NCBI GenBank assembly: GCA_963920635.1
Contig: OY987306.1
Span: forward strand, 32,369,453 to 32,433,452
DNA length: 64,000 nucleotides
Reading direction: 5' to 3'
From: Pseudeuparius sepicola
Lineage: Eukaryota > Arthropoda > Insecta > Coleoptera > Anthribidae
The position numbers were made by a program, and so were the translations under genes. The notes under the pieces are model-generated. The model was not told the origin of the DNA. It ran no database searches and saw nothing but the letters and a program-made list of their open reading frames with translations. How positions within the stretch are numbered: position 1 is the first letter of the stretch; each line of letters begins with the position of its first letter. Below, piece after piece: positions 56,216 to 64,000 of the stretch.

Positions 56216-57093
56216 CAAGGGCGTAGATAGCTTTTTCTTCCAGGGGGGTAATGGTAATACCTTCTATTTATAATTCGTCTGTTCCCCAATTATTAGGTTT
56301 TATTGCGATTTTATAGGTGGGTAGGTATGCATAAGTAAAGACTATTATAAAGCCAAATAAAACCAACACCAGTAATATATTGAATAACAATATAGGTACT
56401 ATATACTTAAAACAAAGAATAATGAAACAAACTCAAAATAAAAAATGATAAAAAATATAAAAATAAAATATATACTTTTTCTTTGATAAAAACAGAAACA
56501 AAACAAAAAAAATAACAAGAAAGAAAATAAATCAGTCTTTAAAAACCCCAATCTTAAAAAAACATTTATAAACTAAAAAGAATCTGTCAAAATATAAAAA
56601 AATAAAAATATATGCACACATTAACCAGTTTTTATAGAACTAAATCTAAAATCCTTTTGTTACTATTATTGGCAAATCTGTTTAGCACCGCTTCAGGGCA
56701 AGGTTTATATCCCTGTGAATATGTAAAAGCGCCATCCCTACAAGCCTCTCCTGTCCCATAGTGGACCTAAACCAAGATTTGAGTCTTTTTAAAGATGAAA
56801 AACTTCTTTCGGCCGAGGCTACACTTACAGGCAGTGTACACAGAATTTTCAAAAGTTCATATATTTTTGGATATACAATTATAGGATCACACAAAGGTAA
56901 TGTTTCAAAAGCCGAATTTGGCAGACTTTCTTTGCTAAAATTTTTAAATTTAATTTTCTAAAGTTCTATTTCGCTTAGTAAACTAGCAGCTATCAGATCC
57001 TTAACTTTCATTGGTAAATTTGGATAAGGTTCTGGTTTTCTTGGGAGGGGTAATTACCCCCTCTACCCCCCCCCCCCCGTATCTACGCCCTCG
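56216..57093 (-). mobile_element. hAT element, second family, 8-bp TSD
   Basis: The ends CAAGGGCGTAGATAG and GTATCTACGCCCTCG are inverse repeats with one or two mismatches, followed inward by G/C runs. TGGCTTTA is duplicated at 56208-56215 and 57094-57101. The AT-rich interior ends in a transposase C-terminus on the reverse strand. The termini differ from the 16370/32849/41982 family, so it is a separate lineage. Confidence 0.9.
56682..56894 (-). pseudogene. hAT transposase C-terminus (dimerisation domain), second family
   Basis: The 70-codon frame reads YPKIYELLKILCTLPVSVAS, then AERSFSSLKRLKSWFRSTM and RLVGMALLHIHRDI. SVASAERSFSSLKRLK is the core of the hAT dimerisation domain. The frame opens on MCDPIIVYP, which is internal to the original protein, so the start is not genuine. 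The zinc finger and catalytic core are missing. Confidence 0.85.
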
Positions 57094-57246
57094 TGGCTTT
57101 ATCTTTTTGTACAAAGCCACTGTACCAGTCTAAAACCGCGCGCACCATGTAGCGTTATTAGACGGCCGAAAGTCCGACGACGGAATTACGCGTTCCGCGC
57201 AAGCGCGCGACGTCGCCGGCGTGCGAACAACGAAATATCGAAAGTA

Positions 57247-59009
57247 GGGGAAGGCGGGGGAATTTCGCCATGCTAACGGTAAACGGTGCATAGAATTTGA
57301 ACCAAAAGCAACAGTCAAATCAAATTTATATCAATAAATGCAAAATTCAATGCCTTTTCGAACTACCGACACACATTCCAATTGTAAATATTACAATAAT
57401 ATTTACAACCATTATTTTTAAACAATGCTCCCTGGTGGAATTACCCCAAGGCGCGGGGCAATTCCGCCAGACCTGTAGGGTAATTCCGCCATAATGGCAA
57501 CTGTTATACTGTCAAATGTAGAAACGTTTAAAAAATAAAGCACACAGTTCATTTATACGCTAAGATCATTTATTTATTTTTTGGAATACCTTTCAGACTT
57601 ATTGAGAAATTCATGTTCGCAGCGACACTCATGGCAAATATAGATTAATGGTTTATCATAACCGCTGCAATCAGCATGGACCCATTTTCCATACATTGTC
57701 GACACCGGAACCAAAGCTCCTTGTTTTTGCCAAACTCACCGCATATTTCACACACATTTCCATTATCTGCTTGTTGTCCAAAATCATCTAAGCATGCAGT
57801 TGGCTCGATATCATCCAATTCGTCGTCATTACACAAGTTTTTCGGTTCTTCATCTAAATCACTGCAGGATGACGAGTCGCTGTGTTTACGAACTTTTTTC
57901 TGCTTCTTTATAGGGACAGCCTCTTTCTGAGGTTTCCCATATTTTACTGTATCACCTTTGGTTTTGAGCTTTTTATCATCACGTAGTTTCCTTTTCAGTT
58001 TGGTTTTCTCCTTCCTCATGTCTGCCTCTTTAATACTTCTTTCATTGGAGTTGCAGTCATAATTTAAGAATGTTGTCTTGATTTCATCGGGGGCTTTGGT
58101 GGATTTGCAGCTGCTAATGGTGACAAGTCTTTGAAACGTATGTGAACGCCTGATGTAGAAGGTTGTTCATCATTAGCATAATGTATCTTCTTATTGAAAT
58201 AACCTTGACGTGCTGGTGATTGAGAAGTTTTTCGTGAACTGTCTTTCTTATCGGGAGTTTGATGAATTGGAACAGGCAGATCCATTGCAATCTCTTCTTG
58301 ATCTTCAATAACCAATTCCTGATTTTCTGCATGCTCATGCTGTCTTGATGGAGCGAAATCCTCGTCAGAAAATAAAGCAGGATTTAAGGGACATATTCCT
58401 GTGTTCTGAAATCCAGAAACTCCATTCCAAATACCTCCGATGCTCTTTTTACTGGCATACCATCATTTACTGCCTCTATTGCAACCATCAGCGTCTCACT
58501 TGACCAATGCGCTTTATCAGTGGTCCTTTTGCGACATCGCACCATCTAAAAAAACAAAGATTAGTGGGTCTGTTCTAAACAATAAAATAGGGGCAATTTC
58601 GCCAGTGGCGCAATTGCCCCCATTCTTATTGGCGGTATTGCCCCAACCCGATTTTATTGTATTCAAGGTACAATAACTTTAACCTAAAAAGTTTTGATAT
58701 GTTGCTATATTCAAAAATAAAAGCCTATACCTATCTATATATGCACAATTTTTTTTGAATTTGTATTCTTAAAAATACTACACTTACCGTGCACTTTTTG
58801 ACGAGTTAAAATTAGATCGGAAAACACAATTTTATAATTTTTTGTCGGAACACAACATGTGGTTACTCAAGAACCGCCATACTAAAATCTTAGGGTCACT
58901 AATTTATAGGGATCATTATACTCAAGTCACCGATACGTACATCAATACGTTTTAGAAAGAAATGAGGTGGCGGAATTACCTCAGGTGGCGGCATTCCCCC
59001 GCTTTCCCC
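57247..59009 (-). mobile_element. Pogo-superfamily element, internally deleted, TA target duplication
   Basis: The ends GGGGAAGGCGGGGGAAT and ATTCCCCCGCTTTCCCC are inverse repeats, flanked by TA (57245-57246, 59010-59011). Subterminal copies of GGCGGAATT(A/G)CCCC occur in both orientations at 57430-57490, 58590-58660 and 58965-58985. The coding remnant on the reverse strand joins the pogo N-terminal HTH directly to the protein's C-terminal tail. Confidence 0.85.
57574..58545 (-). pseudogene. Pogo-like transposase: pipsqueak HTH fused to C-terminal tail and zinc finger
   Basis: From 58545 downward: MVRCRKRTTDKAHWSSETLM then VAIEAVNDGMPVKRASEVFG, a pipsqueak-type HTH (HTH_psq) as found at the start of pogo-like proteins. 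At about 58415 it jumps, in a different frame, to SGFQNTGICPLNPALFSDED, the segment just after the DDE core in this family. A Ser/Pro-rich linker follows (TSQSPARQGYF, EQPSTSG), then a Lys-rich segment and CEICGEFGKNKELWFRCRQC. A one-base shift then separates WVHADC and YICHECRCEHEFL, the rest of a C4HC3-like finger. The CENP-B-type HTH and the whole catalytic domain are deleted. Confidence 0.82.
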
Positions 59010-59020
59010 TAAGGCCCTAA

Positions 59021-60364
59021 GGCCGGTGTTATACCATCCGTTTTTGCAGGTCCCGCAAAACGGTTGCCGTTCGGCGGGATGAGACCATTTGTAGTTACAT
59101 GATCCTGCATGCAATGTAAACTTTCAGTCTTCCTTCCAACTTCGGTGGTGAATACAGTGTGTCTTTTTTAATAAAACAATAAAATATAACAAGAATGTGT
59201 TCTAAAAATAATAAAATAAAAATTTTGTGTGCTCTTGAAGCTGAAGGCCTTCTGAAAGAACCAGGAATACGTAAATATTGGGTGCATCCATTCCATCTGA
59301 AAAGAGAGTCAAGTGAAAGGTTTAAATTGTTTTTTAATGATATTCGAAAACATGAACGAAAATTTTTTGAATATTATCGAATGTCAATAAAATCGCTAGA
59401 TGAATTGCTTGATGCCTTGAAAACTGTATTCTGGACATTTAAATTTACCACCACCTCGACTGCTACCAAACACCAATGAAAATCCGCAACCATTTGTTAT
59501 GGTGGGCGATGAGGCATTCAAACTATCCACTAACCTTTTAAGAACATTCCCTCAACGTCAACTCGATGAAAAAAGGAGGGTGTTCAATTACAGGCTCTCG
59601 AGATGTAGGCGCACAGTGGAGTGTGCATTTGGAGTGTTGGCAAACAAATGGAGAATTTTTCACACGCCAATTTTAGTACAACCAGAATTTATCGATGATA
59701 TAGTAAAGGCATGCTGCATCCTCCACAATTTTGTTAGAAAAAGAGATGGACTTAACTATGAAGACACTGAAACATATCCCTTTCGAGATGTGAATAACTG
59801 CGTACCAAGTACACGTGCACAAGGATTGGAAGTTAGAGAATTTTTCGCTGACTATTTTATGGGAATTGGAGCTGTACCTTTCCAGAGAAACTACATGTAT
59901 TAATCTACGGTTTATAGGCCTTGAGTTCTATTAAATTTAAAAATAAATTAATAAAATGTTATTAGTTTACTTACTATGTTCTTGTTTTTCCGAATTCGAT
60001 TTTTCCCGCCAATTAGGAAACATTTCCTCCCCTATCTCACCCATTGTCTTTCCCGTAGGCACTTGTCTGCATACTCCTTTGACCCCTTTTCCCACAGGGA
60101 TGGCTTGTCCTGCACACACTGTATAAACTTACCTACGTCGAACATGGCTCGAACGAATACCCCACGACCGGACCGTGTGACTACCTGCATTTGACTCAAT
60201 GTGTTTTTGTGGTGCCGCAGGCGGGAACGGCATCCCGCAATCCCGCACGTGCAGTTCTGCGGCACAAATGTGACACCAGCTATTTAAATCAGTGTGTCTT
60301 TATCATCCCGCCGAAGGGCAACCGTTTTGCGGGACCTGCAAAAACGGATGGTATAACACCGGCC
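59021..60364 (+). mobile_element. PIF/Harbinger element, internally deleted, TAA target duplication
   Basis: Terminal repeats of about 60 bp, GGCCGGTGTTATACCATCCG... and the exact inverse at the right, including the AAACGGTTGCC(G/C)TTCGGCGGGATGA block. TAA is duplicated at 59018-59020 and 60365-60367, the 3-bp target expected for Harbinger. The element carries a transposase remnant (59195-59903). A Myb-like partner gene is not seen. Confidence 0.9.
59195..59903 (+). pseudogene. PIF/Harbinger transposase, missing its middle
   Basis: The N-terminal frame (59195-59479) reads GIRKYWVHPFHLKRESSERF then KHERKFFEYYRMSIKSLDEL, the standard start of insect Harbinger transposases. At about 59420 a deletion and frame change lead to LPNTNENPQPFVMVGDEAFK. 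GDEAF holds the second catalytic aspartate, and RRTVECAFGVLANKWRIF holds the final catalytic glutamate. The C-terminus (VKACCILHNFVR) and stop are intact. The first catalytic aspartate and the HTH region are lost, so the protein is inactive. Confidence 0.87.
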
Positions 60365-60367
60365 TAA

Positions 60368-60678
60368 TTTGGGTTTTTGCGCGCCGGCGCCGGCGGCCCG
60401 CAAACGGGCGGCGTGTGTGCGCGGCCGGGGGCCGGAGGTGGCGCGGCACCTCCGGGTACCTCGGGGTCAGAGAGTGCGGCACCGAGGGCCCGCGTTTAAT
60501 ATCTTCTAACGGTACGGAGCGCGGGCTATGCCCATGGGAAAGCGAAACTGGCGCCCGCGGGTCCCGCAGCGCAGAGGGCGAGGCTGGGAACAGGCGTCCG
60601 GCGAAATGCGAACGCTCAGAAAAATATAAAACGCCGAATTTAAAAGGTTTATGCCAGGGAGTCTTTAAAGTAAGGGGA
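60368..60678. other. Very GC-rich patch
   Basis: 60375-60615 is dominated by G and C (GCGCCGGCGCCGGCGGCCCG). Long frames on both strands (60292-60747 plus, 60303-60743 minus) follow from base composition and cross into both neighbouring elements. I see no domain. It does not match rRNA motifs that I can recognise. Confidence 0.4.
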
Positions 60679-60686
60679 CCCAGCAT

Positions 60687-62179
60687 CATAGGCGGTTCTA
60701 GACCTTTTGTTTTGGGGGGGCCTAAGCCCCTGGACCCTGGCATGTAGCTAAGGTGACCAAAATAAATTTTGTTAACAAGTAACTGGAAAAATATACTTAC
60801 ATATTATAGGCCAAGGTAGATAATTTTTGAGAACAAAAAAATCTAGAACACCCATTGGAAAAGGAAGAAACTATAGCAAATATAACAGAAAAATAATTTA
60901 AGGGCGATTTGAGGTACGGGGCTTGTAGGGGGTGATCTTTTAGGGGTGGATTTATCACGATTTCCGGCAAAAAGTTAAATAGCAAAGTTGTAGGTAATAA
61001 CCTCAAAATATCTGCGAAAAATCGAAATAACCGATTTTTTGGTTTTTAATTTTTATCTCACAAAAAAAATTTTCACGAAATTTGGTGAAAACTTGGCTTT
61101 TTGTTCGTTGAAACCTCTACTTTCTGATGCTGTGAAAATATACATCATTATGGAAAATTTTCTCAGAAAATGCAAAAGAACGAAAAAACTCGAAAATTTT
61201 TTTTTAACCATTGTTTAAAATTTTGCGCTATTTATTGAAATTTACACTTTAATTACTTGAAAAATTTAAGATTCCATGTTATATTGATAAACCAAGAAAT
61301 TGCAAATCGATATACAATGTGTCCCGGATAAGAATGAACAGCATGGGGATCTTGCAAACGGTGAGAGATAAAACAACGATTAAATGGGAAAAAGTTGCGC
61401 AATTTTGAGCTCAATAAAATGGTAAAAACAGATTTCTAATATCTTTTTTCGTTTTTGAGTTATTTTGAAAAAAGTGAACTTTAGTATTTTCGATTTTTTT
61501 TTCTGAAGTTGTTATCACAGATAGGAAAAAGAAAAACACTTTCTTATGGCACTATTTAACGGGCTTTAAGATGGCGTTTTTAGATTTGTTCTACAACATT
61601 TCGTTTTTTGAGAAACCATCTTTAATTTTATTTTTTTAAATACGGATCTGGATTTTTTTCGATAGGAGTTGCAGATTTGCCGGAAATCGTGATAAACCGT
61701 TTTCCACCCCTAAAAGATTACCCCCTACAACCCCCGTACCTCAAATCGCCCTTAAATTATTTTTTTCTGTTATTATATATTTATTATTATATTTATATTA
61801 TTATATATTATATATTATTATATATTTTCTTCCTTTTCCAATGGGTTTCATACTGTTCTAAATTTTTTCCACTTTTTGCCAAGGCTTAGACTCTGGCCTA
61901 TTACATAAGTAGGTACTTACTATAAAAAACTAATAATGATTCATAAAAAAATACTACCTACCTACTTTTAATAATTTAACAGAAAAAGGTGCAAAAATAA
62001 TATCTAAGTATTTTTTTAATGAAAAAAATGTTAATGTTAAAATTGTTTTGACACCAGTGGGAGCTCTAACCGCTGTTACCAGTCCAATGCGGTTTGGTAG
62101 CGAAGAATAAATTTGGGGGGGCTAATTCAAGATTTGGTGAGGGCTTAGCCCCCCAAGCCCCCACCTAGAACCGCCTATG
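60687..62179. mobile_element. hAT-like foldback element, near-perfect 8-bp TSD
   Basis: CATAGGCGGTTCTAG at the left and CTAGAACCGCCTATG at the right are exact inverses, followed inward by G-rich and C-rich stretches with GCTTAGCCCC. CCCAGCAT (60679-60686) and CCCAACAT (62180-62187) differ at one base. Inner inverted arms at about 60790-60975 and 61673-61910 (ATTTGAGGTACGGGG, TTTGCCGGAAATCGTGATAA) pair for 180-200 bp. No transposase is seen. Confidence 0.82.
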
Positions 62180-62187
62180 CCCAACAT

Positions 62188-63559
62188 AGGCCAAGTGAGG
62201 CCTATTCTTTCCTCATTCTAATGGTATCAGTGATGCCAAGTATGCTATTTTATTGGAGAATCTATGAATATAACAGGTACTTTGATTAATTAATTAATAA
62301 TGGTTTCCATGATTTCTAAAAATTAGACTTGACAATTTTGTGTAGGTATACAAGTGCAGAATGTGGCAACTGTCAAATGAAACAAATTTATTTTATAGTT
62401 GAAATCGATTTCCAGCAATTATTTCCACGAATTTAAGTAATAAGTATGGTAAGTCAGTAGTGCTGATTTTGCTTATTTAAGAATTTGTCGCTATTGCACC
62501 TTGTTACCGGGTTCCTCAATCCATTTGTAATATTTATACTTGAACTTTCTTCCCTTGTTGAATGTATCTACCCAAAGAACTTTCACAGATTTCGGGATGA
62601 ACTAATAAGATTAGGTCTAGTAGTTCTAATCATGTAGTTTTCCTCGGTGTTCATTATAAAATTTTTGTAATTTTATTTCTCACCCAAGGTACCTCACAAA
62701 CTTGAAATAAACTTGTAGTGGTAGATGAAAACTCTTTAGAAAAATACCTGACCGAGGCTACCTGCTTATTAATTTAAAATTTTCGAAATACGATTTGTTT
62801 TGAACTACCTACTTATACGTAATGCCCACGTAATGGGAATTGTAGGATTATTAAAGGAAAAATCTGGTTGCAATTATTACTACTACAGGCGGCCGCATTA
62901 CCTTTAATTGACACATCTGAGTATCTGGAAGTTGGAAAAGTAAAATATTGTGAATTATGATGGGAAGTATTTTGCCTCCTTCAGAATCTATGGCACTGGC
63001 ATGTCACATAAAACCTGATGGCAGTTGGACACTGACATATAACATAACCTTGTATCAGCCCCCTTGTGGTCTCCTTGGAGTCAACAGAAAACAAACTTCC
63101 CCTCAAGGCTTCACTTTTCCTATGTGATAGACTGTGATATGCTGTCCCCTTATTTTAAAAAGTCCCTAGCTTTTTAAGCTGAAAGCCATGAATCATCCAA
63201 GGGAGGTGAGCCTAAGGCGCCAAATTCAAATTTCAAGATGTCAACTTCTTAAATTTGGTAAAAAAAACAATTTAAAATCATTGCTTACATACTCGTATAT
63301 ACCCATATACCTGTATAGCTATAGGTATATGTATATACCTCATGGTTTTGCAACACGGATAATAATCTACTAGAGTGAACGTCATATTTTAAAGGGCTTT
63401 TGGTGCATTTAGATATCTACCGGTAAGTTTAAGAAGGTTGTGCCCAAACCCACAAACCATGTGGCAACGTCGCATCGGGACGGTTCAACGAGTCTATGCA
63501 GTATAGAGCAGTCTGCACTTTGGGTTAGTTTATATTTTCTAATAGACGTTCTACCTTAT
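62188..63559. other. Non-coding stretch, no gene recognised
   Basis: A short alternating TATACC/GGTATA hairpin lies at 63296-63340. No frame carries a motif and no element termini are visible. Confidence 0.45.
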
Positions 63560-64000
63560 TTTTAATTATAACTAAATACATTTGTGAACTTTGTTTCAAT
63601 AATTGGGTACCTAAGTAAGTATATTTGTTTAACAGACAATAAAAGCAGTAACAAGTAAAAAATATAGGTACACAGAAAGTATAAGTATTTATAAGAAGTA
63701 CGATTCCTGGTGTGGATAAGTACATTTTCGACAAATAATATGGTAAATTTGGGCAAATAGAGGGGACTACATTTTGTTGTAAGTCGAATTTTTGTGGGAA
63801 TTTTTCGCAAAGTGCGCGGTCAGGTAAATGATCTATCTTCCCTTATGGTTAAATTTTCATAAAAATACAAACAAGCGAACCGAGAACAGCATGTTGTGAA
63901 GGAGAGTAATCTCTTCTGATTGAAATGGCAGTTAGGGTGAATTTCGTAATAGATTCAACTAAATTATCTTATGACTTTAACATTAGGTAAAGAAACTTTT
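63560..64000. repeat. Inverted copy of the 28867-29580 repeat, cut by the window end
   Basis: GTACCTAAGTAAGTATATTT, CAATAAAAGCAGTAACAAGT, GCGAACCGAGAACAGCATGT and CATTAGGTAAAGAAACTTTT are the reverse complements, with minor changes, of blocks at 29555, 29515, 28985 and 28867. It continues beyond the window. Confidence 0.7.

Larger units (their letters stand above)
56205..57122. mobile_element. 32-bp micro-MITE split by a hAT insertion
   Basis: If the hAT element (56216-57093) and one copy of its target duplication are removed, what remains is CAGTGGCTTTATC...TACAAAGCCACTG between two TA dinucleotides (56203-56204, 57123-57124). This is 32 bp, almost only two terminal repeats. The same terminus bounds the 1.6-kb element at 43567-45186. 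Confidence 0.6.

Noticed and set aside
60292..60747. Pair of about 150-codon frames on opposite strands
   Set aside because: Both run from the Harbinger terminal repeat across a GC-rich patch into the next element; base composition explains them.
1..64000. tRNA, rRNA, snRNA genes, CRISPR arrays and bacterial-type operons
   Set aside because: None of the expected sequence signatures was seen. The spaced motif array at 3.9-4.7 kb has diverged units in both orientations, unlike a CRISPR.

Overview
This window looks like AT-rich intergenic DNA from an insect (an arthropod at the least), packed with transposable elements (TEs). I see no host gene, rRNA, tRNA or CRISPR array. The eukaryotic animal call rests on the TE content: hAT, P-superfamily (THAP), PIF/Harbinger, pogo and Tc1/mariner transposase remnants, a Ty1/copia reverse transcriptase remnant, GT-AG introns and many MITEs. 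The order cannot be fixed from sequence alone. Nearly every recognisable protein is a piece of a TE protein, and almost all are internally deleted.

Layout: 1.8-3.3 kb holds a foldback MITE, itself interrupted, then a small hAT-like MITE. 3.6-5.7 kb and 35.8-38.9 kb are two copies of one larger repeat containing a Harbinger-like remnant and an insert built on a periodic motif. A family with 7-bp target duplications (family C) lies at 6.07, 32.47, 39.34 and 50.44 kb. P-like elements that keep only THAP DNA-binding exons lie at 9.2-10.2, 17.7-20.5 (interrupted by a mariner-like element), 22.9-24.1, 31.7-31.9, 49.5-50.2 and 52.9-53.7 kb. Three copies of one hAT element sit at 16.4, 32.8 and 42.0 kb, each with a perfect 8-bp target duplication. 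A different hAT lies at 56.2 kb. Near-perfect giant hairpins lie at 12.8-14.0 and 30.4-31.3 kb. A family with palindromic ends (family D) is scattered at 16, 21, 40.6, 48, 54 and 55 kb. A Ty1/copia pol remnant sits inside a mariner-like inverted-repeat element at 43.6-45.2 kb. A deleted pogo element (57.2-59.0 kb) and a deleted Harbinger element (59.0-60.4 kb) lie 11 bp apart. A hAT-like foldback element occupies 60.7-62.2 kb.

How the parts relate: no element here looks able to move on its own. Each keeps its termini, and several keep a DNA-binding domain (THAP, pipsqueak HTH) or a dimerisation domain without a complete catalytic core. That is the structure expected of elements mobilised in trans, or of elements that could make repressor-like proteins. 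Target duplications, one with a matching empty site, give insertion order at several nests. The two longer hAT copies also carry a TATA box with heat-shock-element-like sequence, and the long hairpins would give double-stranded RNA if transcribed.
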